Positions 1 through 8,514 of a stretch of 64,000 nt of DNA are shown in pieces. The notes beneath the pieces are model-generated. The model made no database searches and was not told where the DNA came from. It saw only the letters and a list, made by a program, of their open reading frames with translations. Every line of letters begins with the position of its first letter. Positions within the stretch are counted from its first letter, which is position 1. The stretch spans positions 186,001 to 250,000 of the forward strand of contig JAILZT010000002.1 of NCBI GenBank assembly GCA_023512345.1. Reading direction: 5' to 3'. The position numbers were made by a program, and so were the translations under genes. Source of the DNA: Paenibacillus sp. GTDB taxonomy: Bacteria; Bacillota; Bacilli; Paenibacillales; Paenibacillaceae.

Positions 1-89
1 ATAATAATGTAAGCGGCGAGCAATGTGCCTGCACTGCCAATAACAAGTCCAGTGCGTATAAGACTGTCATTCTCTTTCGGTTCATTCAT
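1..89 (-). CDS. AtpZ/AtpI-like small membrane protein, N-terminal part only
   Basis: An open frame on the minus strand starts with ATG at 89-87 and runs off the left edge of the window. Only about 29 residues are visible: MNEPKENDSLIRTGLVIG followed by an Ala/Leu/Ile-rich stretch, which looks like the start of a first membrane helix. In Bacillales the gene after mnaA is usually the AtpZ/AtpI accessory protein that precedes the F1Fo ATP synthase operon, and the short polar start followed by a helix fits that. The call is therefore inferred mainly from position; any other small membrane protein remains possible. Confidence 0.45.
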   Translation of the reverse strand, partial: MNEPKENDSLIRTGLVIGSAGTLLAAYII

Positions 90-259
90 AGGCTACAATC
101 CCAACTAATTTTACTGAATTTCTAGAGTCTTTGTCAATTCGTTGAACATTACCCAAAAAGCCCTGAAAACATGAAAATAATCACAGCAAACTGTTCCAAA
201 ACCATATAAACCGTACAGTTTCACTGTATGTTAAATCCATTCACTTCAGAATATTAGTT

Positions 260-1429
260 TCAAACTTTTTCGTTATTTTGTGTGAACATTCTGTGAAACT
301 CTTCCGGACGTTCCTCTTTTGCTCCGAAATGGTGCAAAATCGCATTGACAATCCTTTCGGAGGCTTTTCCATCTCCATACGGGTTGGCGGCCCGACTCAT
401 GGACTGATAGAGGTTCTGATCAGTCAATAGAGCATGTGTCCGTTCATACACCTTCTCCTCGTCCGTCCCCACCAGCTCTAGCGTGCCAGCCTCAATTCCT
501 TCCGGGCGTTCCGTCGTATCGCGCAGTACAAGCACCGGAACTCCAAAGGAGGGCGCTTCTTCCTGCAAACCGCCGGAATCGGTCAAAATCAAGTGGGTAT
601 GTGGATAGAAATTATGCAAGTCCACGACATCCAGCGGATCAATCAGCTTAATTCTCGGGTGTCCGCCCAAAATCTCATGTGCCGGTTCCTTAACTGCCGG
701 ACTCGGGTGTACAGGATAGACAATGACAACATCTTCGAATTCATCAGCGATTCTTTTGACTGCACGGAAAATATGACGGTGCGGTTCGCCTTGTGATTCT
801 CTGCGGTGCGCCGTCATCAAAATAAGTCTTTTTCCTGAAGCAAAATCCAGTACGGGATGTCGGTAGTCCGACTGTACGGTATATTGAAACACATCAGTTA
901 CAGTATTGCCTGTGATATAGATACTTGACTCTTTTTTATTCTCATGTCTCAAATTCCCAGCCGACCAGTCCGTCGGAGCGAAATGTAAATCTGCCAAAAC
1001 TCCCGTCAATTGACGGTTCATTTCTTCCGGATATGGTGAGAGCTTATTCCAAGTCCGAAGCCCTGCTTCTACATGCCCAACCTGAATTTGCTGCATAAAT
1101 GAAGCGTAGCTCGCAAGGAAAGTAGTAAGCGTATCGCCATGCACAAGCACTAAGTCAGGCTTTACTTCCTTAAGCACGGGCTCCAGTCCTTGCAGAACAC
1201 GAATGGTAATCTCGTTCAAGGTTTGTTGATTCTTCATCACGTCCAAATCATAATCAGGCGTGATATTGAATACCTCAAGAACTTGATCCAGTAGTTCTCT
1301 GTGCTGCGCTGTCACGCATACGATGGATTCTATATGCTCAGAATGCTTTTTCAGCTCTAGGACCAGCGGCGCCATTTTGATCGCCTCGGGGCGAACGCCG
1401 AAAATTGTCATTACTTTAATTTTGGTCAT
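260..1429 (-). CDS. mnaA: UDP-N-acetylglucosamine 2-epimerase (non-hydrolysing)
   Basis: This 389-residue cytosolic enzyme interconverts UDP-GlcNAc and UDP-ManNAc, which feeds the linkage unit of wall teichoic acid and other ManNAc-containing glycans. The N-terminus carries the family pattern IFGVRPEAIKMAPL. Further on are VHGDTLTT, the GHVEAGLRT segment, the PEEMNRQ motif, the LMTAHRRES motif and the LTDSGGLQEEAPSFGVPVLVLRDTTERPE region (split here by its conserved S-G-G and T-E-R-P-E residues), all typical of WecB/MnaA. Length is normal. It lies just downstream of upp on the same strand, with a 38-bp gap. That placement between upp and the ATP synthase genes is common in Bacillales. Confidence 0.95.
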   Translation of the reverse strand: MTKIKVMTIFGVRPEAIKMAPLVLELKKHSEHIESIVCVTAQHRELLDQVLEVFNITPDYDLDVMKNQQTLNEITIRVLQGLEPVLKEVKPDLVLVHGDTLTTFLASYASFMQQIQVGHVEAGLRTWNKLSPYPEEMNRQLTGVLADLHFAPTDWSAGNLRHENKKESSIYITGNTVTDVFQYTVQSDYRHPVLDFASGKRLILMTAHRRESQGEPHRHIFRAVKRIADEFEDVVIVYPVHPSPAVKEPAHEILGGHPRIKLIDPLDVVDLHNFYPHTHLILTDSGGLQEEAPSFGVPVLVLRDTTERPEGIEAGTLELVGTDEEKVYERTHALLTDQNLYQSMSRAANPYGDGKASERIVNAILHHFGAKEERPEEFHRMFTQNNEKV

Positions 1430-1467
1430 AACCCCTACCCTCTCATTATAGCCTTCTCTTGTTATTG

Positions 1468-2097
1468 TTACTTAGTGCCGTATAAACGGTCTCCGGCATC
1501 GCCTAGTCCTGGCACGATATAACCATGTTCATTCAGATGGTCATCAAGTGCCGCAACATAGATATCTACATCAGGATGCGCTGCTTGAACGGCAGCAACT
1601 CCCTCAGGAGCAGCAATCAGGTTCATCATCTTGATTTGTGTACAGCCGCGGTTCTTCAAAGATGTAATAGCTGCAATTGCAGAGCCGCCTGTAGCCAACA
1701 TAGGATCGATAACGATCAATTCGCGTTCTTGTACATCTGTAGGCAGTTTTATGTAGTATTCCACCGGCTGAAGTGTATCCGGATCACGGAACAATCCAAC
1801 ATGCCCTACTTTTGCTGCCGGAAGCAGCTTCAGAACGCCTTCTAGCATACCCAGTCCCGCACGCAGGATGGGGATAAGACCCAACATTCTACCTGAAATA
1901 ACCTTACTTTCTGTCTCAGCAACAGGGGTTTGGACCGTAATGGTCTCGAGTGGAATATTCCGTGTAATCTCGTATGCCATCAGTGTTGCAACTTCATCGA
2001 CATGCTCTCTAAATTCCTTCGTGTTGGTCCGCACATCGCGAATAAATGTAAGTTTGTGCTGAATCAAAGGATGATCGCAAATCACCAATTTTCCCAT
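1468..2097 (-). CDS. upp: Uracil phosphoribosyltransferase
   Basis: The enzyme converts uracil and PRPP to UMP in pyrimidine salvage. I start it at 2097 ([15 protein letters not shown]), which gives the usual 209 residues. A GGAGGG ribosome binding site precedes this ATG, whereas the longer frame up to 2202 has no such support. Diagnostic segments are [10 protein letters not shown], the [11 protein letters not shown] loop, the PRPP-binding stretch [12 protein letters not shown] and the C-terminal [14 protein letters not shown] uracil-binding motif. It is separated from glyA by a terminator and a long palindrome, so it probably has its own promoter, and mnaA follows closely. Confidence 0.97.
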   Translation of the reverse strand: MGKLVICDHPLIQHKLTFIRDVRTNTKEFREHVDEVATLMAYEITRNIPLETITVQTPVAETESKVISGRMLGLIPILRAGLGMLEGVLKLLPAAKVGHVGLFRDPDTLQPVEYYIKLPTDVQERELIVIDPMLATGGSAIAAITSLKNRGCTQIKMMNLIAAPEGVAAVQAAHPDVDIYVAALDDHLNEHGYIVPGLGDAGDRLYGTK

Positions 2098-2347
2098 TAA
2101 CTTGTCCCTCCGGTAATTATAAGTCTTGTTATATATCAGCAAGCTATAGTAACCCTGCAGATAAATCTTGTCTATTATATCACCCTCGCCGACGCTTTTC
2201 ACCTACCAAGGAACCTATTTCCTAGTGAAGATTTAATGTATGGCAGATTTGCTTACCCATTGGCAGAAATGCACCTTCCATTCCACCTAAAAGTTCAGAC
2301 TAGTTTGTGCTGGAATATGTTTTTTCATGCTTTTCACAATTATTTCA

Positions 2348-2387
2348 CGAATTAACATGAAAGTTTCATGAATTTTCATGTTAATTC
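2348..2387. repeat. Perfect 15-bp inverted repeat upstream of upp
   Basis: The arm CGAATTAACATGAAA (2348-2362) is matched exactly by its reverse complement at 2373-2387, with a 10-base loop. The loop edge contains a second small inverted match (ATGAAA/TTTCAT). It touches the 3' side of the glyA terminator and sits upstream of upp. It could be an operator, an mRNA-stabilising hairpin or part of an extended terminator; the AT-rich stem does not by itself decide. Confidence 0.7.
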
Positions 2388-2430
2388 GAAAAGACTCCTG
2401 CAAAAACCTATAGCAGGTTTTACAGGAGTC
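2386..2430 (-). terminator. Rho-independent terminator after glyA
   Basis: On the minus strand the stem GACTCCTG...CAGGAGTC (2393-2400 with 2423-2430), extended by AAAACCT/AGGTTTT, is followed by TCTTTT. It lies about 30 bases past the glyA stop codon. Confidence 0.85.
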
Positions 2431-2460
2431 CAAGAAAACAAGGGTATATAGATTCAACCT

Positions 2461-3708
2461 TTAGTATTGCAAGTCAGGATAGATTGGGAATCTTTCAGTG
2501 ATAGCCGCAACTTCACGAGCTGCTTGAGCCAGTGTTGCTTCATCTTTAGGTTGCTTCAGAACATTTGCGATGATTACACCGATCTCAGTCATAGCTTGCT
2601 CATCCATACCACGCGAGGTAACTGCCGGTGTACCGATACGGATACCACTCGTTACAAAGGGGCTGGTTGGATCGAATGGAATTGCATTTTTATTTACGGT
2701 AATCCCGATCGAATCGAGCACTTTTTCTGCATCTTTACCAGTAATGTTAAGATTACGGGTATCAAGCAGCATCAAATGGTTATCCGTTCCGCCAGAAACA
2801 ATATTGACTCCTTCACTCATAAGCGTGTCTGCCAATACTTTGGCATTGTTAACTACGTTCTGGGCATAAGTTTTGAAGGAAGGCTGCAGCGCTTCACCTA
2901 AAGCTACGGCTTTGGAAGCAATAACATGCATCAGAGGGCCCCCTTGGGAACCTGGGAACACAGCTTTATCGATAGCGGCTGCCCAAGCCTTTTTGCACAA
3001 AATCAAACCACCACGTGGGCCACGAAGAGTCTTGTGTGTTGTTGTAGTAACAAAGTGTGCATGTGGAACTGGGCTCGGATGAAGACCTGCGGCTACAAGA
3101 CCCGCAATATGCGCCATGTCAACAAAGAGCAGCGCCCCAACATCATTGGCAATAGACGCCATAGCTTCGAAATCAATAGTACGCGGATATGCACTGGCTC
3201 CAGCAACAATCATACGCGGACGATGCTTGAAGGCCAATTTACGGACTTCATCATAATCGATAAGGAATGTATCTTCCTGAACTCCGTAAGCTACGAAGTT
3301 ATAAAGCAAGCCAGAAGCATTCACAGGACTACCATGTGTTAAATGACCGCCATGAGCAAGGTTCATACCAAGGACCGTATCTCCAGGGTTAAGTGCCGCC
3401 AGATATACTGCCATATTCGCCTGCGCACCAGAGTGCGGCTGAACATTAGCATGCTCTGCACCGAATAATTCTTTTGCACGGTCGCGAGCAAGATTTTCGA
3501 CGATATCTACATCTTCACAACCACCATAGTAACGTTTACCCGGATATCCTTCCGCATATTTGTTGGTGAGGACAGATCCCATAGCTTCGATTACCGCTTC
3601 ACTAACAATATTCTCCGAGGCAATAAGCTCAATATTAGCACGCTGACGTTTCAGTTCTAATCCCATCGCTTCCAGTACTGCCGGGTCACTCTTACGCAAT
3701 TGTTCCAT
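2461..3708 (-). CDS. glyA: Serine hydroxymethyltransferase
   Basis: This PLP enzyme converts serine and tetrahydrofolate to glycine and 5,10-methylene-THF, the main source of one-carbon units. The 415 residues are full length. Visible family motifs are [13 protein letters not shown] near the start, [17 protein letters not shown], the [14 protein letters not shown] segment, the [12 protein letters not shown] stretch and the PLP-lysine site [14 protein letters not shown]. The start is supported by AGGAGG eight bases upstream. It forms an operon with ywlG, 45 bp upstream, behind a ZTP riboswitch, so its expression should rise when ZTP/ZMP accumulates because 10-formyl-THF is short. Confidence 0.98.
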   Translation of the reverse strand: MEQLRKSDPAVLEAMGLELKRQRANIELIASENIVSEAVIEAMGSVLTNKYAEGYPGKRYYGGCEDVDIVENLARDRAKELFGAEHANVQPHSGAQANMAVYLAALNPGDTVLGMNLAHGGHLTHGSPVNASGLLYNFVAYGVQEDTFLIDYDEVRKLAFKHRPRMIVAGASAYPRTIDFEAMASIANDVGALLFVDMAHIAGLVAAGLHPSPVPHAHFVTTTTHKTLRGPRGGLILCKKAWAAAIDKAVFPGSQGGPLMHVIASKAVALGEALQPSFKTYAQNVVNNAKVLADTLMSEGVNIVSGGTDNHLMLLDTRNLNITGKDAEKVLDSIGITVNKNAIPFDPTSPFVTSGIRIGTPAVTSRGMDEQAMTEIGVIIANVLKQPKDEATLAQAAREVAAITERFPIYPDLQY

Positions 3709-3753
3709 GATTCTTATTTCCTCCTTGGGTGTATGTTTGATGTTTTCTATCAG

Positions 3754-4407
3754 TCAATCGCAAAGCTGCGAATCACTTTCCTTAGGTATCCGATAAACAG
3801 CTCGTTCGCCGCCAATCAGCGGAGGTCTACTCCATGCTGCATTTACTCGCGCCTCCCCAATATAACGCAAGGTTGGACGGAAAGGCACAGCCACTCGGCG
3901 CAGATGCATACCGATTAGGGTCTCACCGATATCAACTCCAGCATGAGCCTGTACCGTTTCTGCAAGAACAGGATCTGCCATGGATCGGTAAGCCGCTGCA
4001 GCCATTGAGCCACCAGCCCCAGGTATGGGAACGGCGGTTACTTCATTTAACCCAAGCGAAGCAAGCAAGGAACGTTCCATCACCAAAGCGCGGTTTAGAT
4101 GCTCGCAGCACTGGTATACCGGAACAAAACCAAATTCCTCCGAGGCTTGACGCACACCTTTAAGCACCTGCTCGGCCACTTCGAGTGCACCGCCTGTGCC
4201 TATTCGGACTCCGGCGACTTCGCTTGTACTCACACCAACGACAACAATTTTATCAGGACCTATCTTTCCAACAGCAGCCAACTCCCGCATTACAGAGAGC
4301 GTTGCCTCATACAAAGACAATCGGTTCCCCGAAGGCTGATCCGCACTTTCGGCTAAGGTGCCTGCAGCGCGTTCATCCCACGTTTCATGACCTGAAACTT
4401 CATTCAT
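3754..4407 (-). CDS. ywlG: YwlG-type TIGR01440 (DUF436) family protein
   Basis: The 217-residue product matches the conserved but poorly understood TIGR01440/DUF436 family. Recognisable segments are VVGVSTSEVAGVRIG, the FVPVYQCCEHLNRALV stretch with paired cysteines, VPIPGAGGSMAAAAY and DIGETLIGMHLRRVAVP. The biochemical role is not established. Its placement directly before glyA, and here behind a ZTP riboswitch, suggests a link to one-carbon or purine metabolism, but that is inference. An AAGGAGGG site precedes the ATG. Confidence 0.9.
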   Translation of the reverse strand: MNEVSGHETWDERAAGTLAESADQPSGNRLSLYEATLSVMRELAAVGKIGPDKIVVVGVSTSEVAGVRIGTGGALEVAEQVLKGVRQASEEFGFVPVYQCCEHLNRALVMERSLLASLGLNEVTAVPIPGAGGSMAAAAYRSMADPVLAETVQAHAGVDIGETLIGMHLRRVAVPFRPTLRYIGEARVNAAWSRPPLIGGERAVYRIPKESDSQLCD

Positions 4408-4456
4408 TGCCTTCCCTCCTTACGAGTTAAAGCTGGTAAAGCTAAAGTATTTAAAC

Positions 4457-4497
4457 AAAAAAGAGCAGTCCGCAGGTAGCTGCGGATTTGCTCTTTT
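4457..4497 (-). terminator. Attenuator terminator of the ZTP riboswitch
   Basis: On the minus strand AAAAGAGCA and TCCGCAG pair with CTGCGGA and TGCTCTTTT, followed by a run of U. It begins right after the GGGC that ends the aptamer, and 50 bases before ywlG, so it is placed for ligand-controlled read-through. Confidence 0.9.
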
Positions 4498-4578
4498 GCC
4501 CAGGCGACCGGCCGTTTATTCCGATGCTCCATCGTGGTTTGATCCACAGTTGTCGCCAGTTACATCGGAACCGATATT
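4495..4578 (-). promoter_or_regulatory. ZTP/ZMP riboswitch (pfl motif)
   Basis: Read on the minus strand, the leader has the pattern of the pfl/ZTP aptamer. There is a CCGATGTAACTGGCGA segment, a hairpin GTGG...CCAC, then GATGGAGCATCGG closing the first stem, a short linker, and the conserved 3' element GGTCGCCTGGGC. An intrinsic terminator follows directly. ZTP riboswitches are established ON switches for folate and purine one-carbon genes, including glyA, which fits the downstream ywlG-glyA pair. I recognised it from the conserved ACTGGCGA and CGCCTGGGC elements; a covariance-model score would settle it. Confidence 0.88.
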
Positions 4579-4587
4579 TGTTACTTT

Positions 4588-4616
4588 ATCTTAAAACAAA
4601 GCTACCTGAAATGCAA
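4588..4616 (-). promoter_or_regulatory. Sigma-A promoter of the ZTP riboswitch-ywlG-glyA unit
   Basis: On the minus strand TTGCAT and TAAGAT are separated by 17 bases. Transcription would begin just before the first aptamer stem. Confidence 0.65.
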
Positions 4617-4669
4617 CCACCTACAGGAAGGAGTGTGTCACTTTTACCTGATTTTCATCTATTAGGCCG

Positions 4670-5254
4670 TTAAAAGCGCGGGACTTCCAATTTATCAAGC
4701 AGTTTATGCAAAGCCGTACGGATCTCAGCAGCAGCAATCTCATAATCGTCCCGCGTACCCCCGAATGGGTCAGAAATATCAAAGCTAGGTATCCGCTGAC
4801 GAATTTCAATGATGCGCTGCAAATCCGCCGCATTCGGCTCACCGCCCAAAGAAATCTCAAGCTCGGCTGAAGCATATAAGCTATCCAGCTCTTGCAGATC
4901 GCGCCCTACCCCATCTTCCTCTTCAGCAAATTCCTTTAAGGTATATGTCTTGGATACCGCATTAGGAAAATACTGCAGCACATGACGTTTATGTCCCCCG
5001 GTTAGCGTCAGCACTAGATCAGCCCAGGATACTAAAGCTTCGCTCAACTGCGAAGATGTTGTAAGTTCATTTACCCCTTCATCACGCAATATAGCAGCGG
5101 CATGTCTGGATACAGAGGTTCCTGCAATGGCGGATACACCCGCAGACCGCACCTCCAGATCGACCCCACGCTCACGCGCAAGTTTACGCAACAGACCTTC
5201 GGCCATAGGGCTACGGCACGTATTTCCGGTGCAGACGAACAAAATATGCAGCAT
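4670..5254 (-). CDS. ywlE: Protein-arginine-phosphatase-type low-molecular-weight phosphatase
   Basis: A 194-residue low-molecular-weight phosphatase of the YwlE kind. The P-loop CTGNTCRSPMAE (nucleophile Cys8, then Thr12, Cys13 and Arg14) is at the N-terminus. The general-acid loop is ISDPFGGTRDDY near residue 160. In this family the Thr in place of the usual Ile/Leu selects phospho-arginine over phospho-tyrosine, so the likely role is to remove McsB-made arginine phosphates that mark proteins for ClpCP. It is about 40 residues longer than B. subtilis YwlE; the extra length lies between the core and the acid loop. It belongs to the ywlC-mntP-ywlE run. Confidence 0.88.
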   Translation of the reverse strand: MLHILFVCTGNTCRSPMAEGLLRKLARERGVDLEVRSAGVSAIAGTSVSRHAAAILRDEGVNELTTSSQLSEALVSWADLVLTLTGGHKRHVLQYFPNAVSKTYTLKEFAEEEDGVGRDLQELDSLYASAELEISLGGEPNAADLQRIIEIRQRIPSFDISDPFGGTRDDYEIAAAEIRTALHKLLDKLEVPRF

Positions 5255-5299
5255 GCTTATCCACCTCCATGATTTTATAATAATATATTGATTATTGTA

Positions 5300-5938
5300 T
5301 CAAAAGATGAACAGCAATCCAAACCCTAGAAGGATGGCTCCACCGATAGCCTCACCATAATCCCCAAGCCCCCGGCTAACATGCCGCCCCAGCAGCAGGC
5401 CCAGTATAGACATCAATCCTCCACAGGCCCCAAAAGTCAGTACGGTCAAAAGGATATGATTGACAAACATCCCCAACGATACACCTACGGAAAAAGAGTC
5501 TACACTAACACTTAGTGAAATCAACAGCATTCCCCAAAGGGTACGGTAGTCAACAGCCTGCAGGCCTACCCCATCACCAGAACGAAATGAGTTGAAAATC
5601 ATATGGCTGCCAAGTAAAAGTAAAAGTCCACCGGCGGCATATTGGGTTACCTGCCCCAATAATTGTCCTACATAATCACCTGTAAACAGCCCAAAAAGAG
5701 GCATCAACACGTGAAAAAAGGCAATGAGCAGGCTCAATTGCAGCACATGCAGCAGCCGAATGCCCCTCATGCCGATACCCACACCCAGTGAAAAAGCATC
5801 CAGCCCCAGAGCAATCGCCATAATAGCAATTGTTATGATCTGCCCTGATCCGGCATATACTTCCCCCACACCCATTTCCATACCCCCATGTCCCATATAT
5901 CCTGTACAACCACGATATGCGGACAAGGTTGCAATCAT
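5300..5938 (-). CDS. mntP: MntP-type manganese efflux pump
   Basis: A membrane protein of the MntP (DUF204) family that exports Mn2+. It has about six hydrophobic segments arranged as two related halves. Each half has an acidic metal-binding signature: GLDAFSLGVGIG in the first and VSVDSFSVGVSLG in the second. The frame gives 212 residues, some 20-25 more than usual. The real start may be one of the internal Met codons at residues 15-22, where a GGGGGT stretch precedes an ATG at 5881. No yybP-ykoY manganese riboswitch is visible, because the gene sits directly behind ywlC. Confidence 0.9.
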   Translation of the reverse strand: MIATLSAYRGCTGYMGHGGMEMGVGEVYAGSGQIITIAIMAIALGLDAFSLGVGIGMRGIRLLHVLQLSLLIAFFHVLMPLFGLFTGDYVGQLLGQVTQYAAGGLLLLLGSHMIFNSFRSGDGVGLQAVDYRTLWGMLLISLSVSVDSFSVGVSLGMFVNHILLTVLTFGACGGLMSILGLLLGRHVSRGLGDYGEAIGGAILLGFGLLFIF

Positions 5939-6018
5939 GCCAATGGAAGACCCATGAGGGAGTAATGGATCGAAGGGCGGCGAGTGGGAGACGGATAAAA
6001 TCTACAAGGACGCAGTAG

Positions 6019-7284
6019 TTAATCTGCGTCGATAAGGGTTCCACCGGCGGCCTTCATAAGCCGGTTCATGATGGCCGCACCGAGGCCGGTTACCGGACAA
6101 GCCTCGGCCAGGATGTAAGTCGCTCCCGCTTCATCGAAGCGCCGCAGCGCGGCATATAGGGAGCGGGCCGCTTCCTCCGGCGAGTAAAGTGAGCCGAGAG
6201 ATACTACGCAGGCGGCGGGAACGGCGGGATAGAGGGCGATATGCTCATCGAAGAGGAGCAAGCCCGTGATCTCGCCGTTCAGCTGCGCAGCCTGCAGCAG
6301 GCCGGCGGCACTGTCCGCCACGCGAAGCGGCGAAGAGCCGCGCACTACACCGAGCCAGCCGCGCGGCGCGTAGTGCGTGTACTTCATGCCCGGCGCGCGG
6401 GGCGCCGGGGTTCCGTCTGCGGCGGCGGGAGCAACAGCTAGAGAATCCCCGTCTGCGGTAGTCAGGTTTGCTGCCTCTGCCCCCATTGACGACGGGGGAG
6501 CTTCTATCTGCGTGAAGTCGATAGCTTCCGCAGATGTGATATCAACCGTGCCGGTACCACTAATGGCAGAGAGCTGCTCTGCTGTAATCCCACCCGGGCG
6601 AAGCACAGAAACTGTGCCGTCAGGCTGCACCTGCACCACGGTGGACTCCAGCCCCACACCTGCGGGCCCCCCGTCAAGAACACCGCTGATATATCCGGAA
6701 AGGTCGTCCATAACATGGGAGGCGAGGGTCGGGCTTGGCCGCCCTGAACGGTTGGCACTAGGTGCAGCTACCGGACAACCGGCTGCACGAATCAGCGCCA
6801 GCGCCACTAAATGATCGGGCATACGTACACCGACAGTATCCAATCCAGCACTCACAAGGGGCGACAATACACCCGACCGAAGTGGAAGTACCAGCGTCAG
6901 CGGCCCGGGCCAGTAAGCCTCCATCAAAGCTGCAGCTACCGGATGCACCTCTGTAACCAGCTCTTCAAGTGCCGCGACATCCGCAATATGCACGATTAGA
7001 GGATTGTCGGAAGGGCGTCCTTTTGCAGCAAAAACAGCCTTAACAGCCTCCGAATTCCTCGCATCGGCTCCAAGGCCATAGACCGTTTCGGTCGGAAAGG
7101 CCACCGTACCGCCGCTTCGCAATATAGCTGCAGCCTCGGCAATATCTCTAACCTCCTGCTCCTGATCAGTAGGCGAAAGACTCAAATCCCCCTTCGAGGA
7201 GCTTAGTTCCCAGTAAAATGTTTTCTTTATATTTCCACTCTGGCGCTGAACAGCAAACAAAGGCTCTAGAGGATTCTGTTCCAT
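6019..7284 (-). CDS. ywlC: Threonylcarbamoyl-AMP synthase (YwlC/Sua5 type)
   Basis: The enzyme makes threonylcarbamoyl-AMP from threonine, bicarbonate and ATP, the first step of t6A37 modification of ANN-decoding tRNAs. The YrdC domain covers roughly residues 45-240 with AFPTETVYGLGADA, KGRPSDNPLIVHI, GVRMPDH and PSANRSGRPSPT. The C-terminal Sua5 domain starts near PGMKYTHYAPRGW. At 421 residues it is about 75 longer than usual: roughly 18-20 extra N-terminal residues and a long Ala/Pro-rich linker (about 255-295). The chosen ATG has a poor ribosome binding site, so a start closer to KKTFYWEL is possible. The C-terminal half is notably G+C rich. Confidence 0.93.
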   Translation of the reverse strand: MEQNPLEPLFAVQRQSGNIKKTFYWELSSSKGDLSLSPTDQEQEVRDIAEAAAILRSGGTVAFPTETVYGLGADARNSEAVKAVFAAKGRPSDNPLIVHIADVAALEELVTEVHPVAAALMEAYWPGPLTLVLPLRSGVLSPLVSAGLDTVGVRMPDHLVALALIRAAGCPVAAPSANRSGRPSPTLASHVMDDLSGYISGVLDGGPAGVGLESTVVQVQPDGTVSVLRPGGITAEQLSAISGTGTVDITSAEAIDFTQIEAPPSSMGAEAANLTTADGDSLAVAPAAADGTPAPRAPGMKYTHYAPRGWLGVVRGSSPLRVADSAAGLLQAAQLNGEITGLLLFDEHIALYPAVPAACVVSLGSLYSPEEAARSLYAALRRFDEAGATYILAEACPVTGLGAAIMNRLMKAAGGTLIDAD

Positions 7285-7320
7285 AAGGTATCACTAACTT
7301 TCTAAAGGTAAGTTGTTATG

Positions 7321-7462
7321 ACAAGAAGAAACGGCTTCGCCGTCCTTATAGGGAGCGTATGCTTCCGATGCTAGCGATGCTTCATATCGCTTTTAGGCAC
7401 CCGTTTCTCGGAGAAATATAAGGATAAAGTATAGTGTGAAACTTATATTTTCTTATATTTTC
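7321..7462. repeat. Dispersed intergenic repeat, copy A (with 40-odd base insertion)
   Basis: The unit opens with AAGAAGAAACGGCTTCGCCG, closes its outer arm with CCGTTTCTCGGAGAAATA, and ends with an AT-rich tail (TTATATTTTCTTATATTTT). It aligns with copy B at 8397-8501, except that about 40 extra bases sit between GTCC and GGCACCCG. The arms AGAAACGG/CCGTTTCT form an inverted repeat with an inner GGCTTCGCC hairpin. Confidence 0.8.
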
Positions 7463-7490
7463 AAAAAGCGGCCCCACCACGTGGAGCCGC
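7463..7490 (-). terminator. Rho-independent terminator after spoIIR
   Basis: On the minus strand the stem GCGGCTCCAC...GTGGGGCCGC is followed by TTTTTG. It lies about 80 bases beyond the spoIIR stop and directly abuts repeat copy A. Confidence 0.8.
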
Positions 7491-7568
7491 GTTGATCCGC
7501 TTCTAAAATAGTATCATAGAAAGCCTTAAAACAACATGCCTATTGAATGGCTTCGCCGAAGCGTTTCA

Positions 7569-8309
7569 CTATGACCACAAACTACTGAACCAGCTTCCGA
7601 TTTTTTGCAGCAAATCCCAAAGGAAGAAGCGCACCTCCGGCTCAGCCGAAGATTGAGAAGCCTCATCACTAGCCGCCCCTCCAGTCTGAACGACCTTCCC
7701 GGCAACTGATTTACCATTCGATCCTTCCGAGGCCGACGCTGAGACCTCCTTACTGTCCTTAGCTGCTGCATCCCCTGAACCGGCATCTATAAAACACAGC
7801 GGCGGAAACAGCACACACCACCAGTTCTGCCCCTTGCCTGCACCCAGTGTAATGCGTACAGCTTCATATTCCCCCGCAGGATACACAGTTCCACCATACA
7901 TTTTGGTAGGGAAAGGTACGACTCCAAGTTCCACATTGTAAGAGTAATCAAGGCCGCGTTTGTTCAGTTCCGTACCTACGAGTGTGTTCAGTTCAGGCAA
8001 ATGGCCTTGAATGAGTGTCCGGGCCTGCTCCAAGCTTTGCGGGTCCTCCAAGTCAGATACCCACTCATTCATTTGAGCTACAACAGCATCGCGAATTTGA
8101 CGTTTGGCTAACTGATCTTGTGCACTGTCTGAATTGGCCAAGATACGAAGCCGGATGGATTCCTGTGGAATTGAAATTTCTGCTACAGCAGCATCGGTTT
8201 TTTGACCTTCCCAGGCCATCATAAGGATCATAAAAAAACAAATTAAAATGGCAGTATACTTTACGGTTACACGCATGGAATCCCCAGCGCTGCGATCATC
8301 ATAGTACAT
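7569..8309 (-). CDS. spoIIR: Stage II sporulation protein R
   Basis: SpoIIR is made in the forespore and secreted into the intermembrane space, where it activates the SpoIIGA protease that processes pro-sigma-E. The 246-residue product has an N-terminal hydrophobic signal segment (about residues 15-33) and the family signature ESIRLRILANSDSAQDQLAKRQIRDAV. Other family segments are the PFPTKMYGG stretch and AGEYEAVRITLG, then GQNWWCVLFPPLCF. A Ser/Ala-rich linker leads to the C-terminal amphipathic end FFLWDLLQKIGSWF. The start has AGAGGGG upstream, and a good sigma-F-like promoter lies 38 bases upstream of the ATG. Confidence 0.95.
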   Translation of the reverse strand: MYYDDRSAGDSMRVTVKYTAILICFFMILMMAWEGQKTDAAVAEISIPQESIRLRILANSDSAQDQLAKRQIRDAVVAQMNEWVSDLEDPQSLEQARTLIQGHLPELNTLVGTELNKRGLDYSYNVELGVVPFPTKMYGGTVYPAGEYEAVRITLGAGKGQNWWCVLFPPLCFIDAGSGDAAAKDSKEVSASASEGSNGKSVAGKVVQTGGAASDEASQSSAEPEVRFFLWDLLQKIGSWFSSLWS

Positions 8310-8346
8310 CTGAATAACCCCTCTCCCAACTAACTCTCATGTAAGT

Positions 8347-8376
8347 TAGTATGCCCGGGAGAGCGAAACTGCAAAC
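8347..8376 (-). promoter_or_regulatory. Sigma-F/G-type forespore promoter of spoIIR
   Basis: On the minus strand GTTTG, a 15-base spacer and GGGCATACTA match the sigma-F pattern (GywTA, then GGnrAnAnTw) with few mismatches. The predicted transcript would start about 30 bases before the spoIIR ATG. SpoIIR is a known sigma-F target in B. subtilis. Confidence 0.6.
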
Positions 8377-8396
8377 CTAGCAATCTATTAAATTAT

Positions 8397-8501
8397 CAAG
8401 AAGAAACGGCTGCGCCGTCCTTTTATGGACGGCACCCGGTTCTCGGAGAAATAGAAGGATAAATTATATTGTGAAATATATAAATTCTTATATTTTAAAA
8501 A
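8397..8501. repeat. Dispersed intergenic repeat, copy B
   Basis: This is the compact form of the element: AAGAAGAAACGGCTGCGCCG, then GTCC...GGAC, GGCACCCGGTTCTCGGAGAA, and the AT-rich tail ending in TTCTTATATTTTAAAAAG. It matches copy A nearly base for base outside the insertion. Confidence 0.8.
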
Positions 8502-8514
8502 GTCTTCTTTTTGT

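Noticed and set aside
5939..6018. A manganese riboswitch in front of mntP
   Set aside because: Only 80 bases separate it from ywlC and none of the conserved yybP-ykoY loop sequences was seen.
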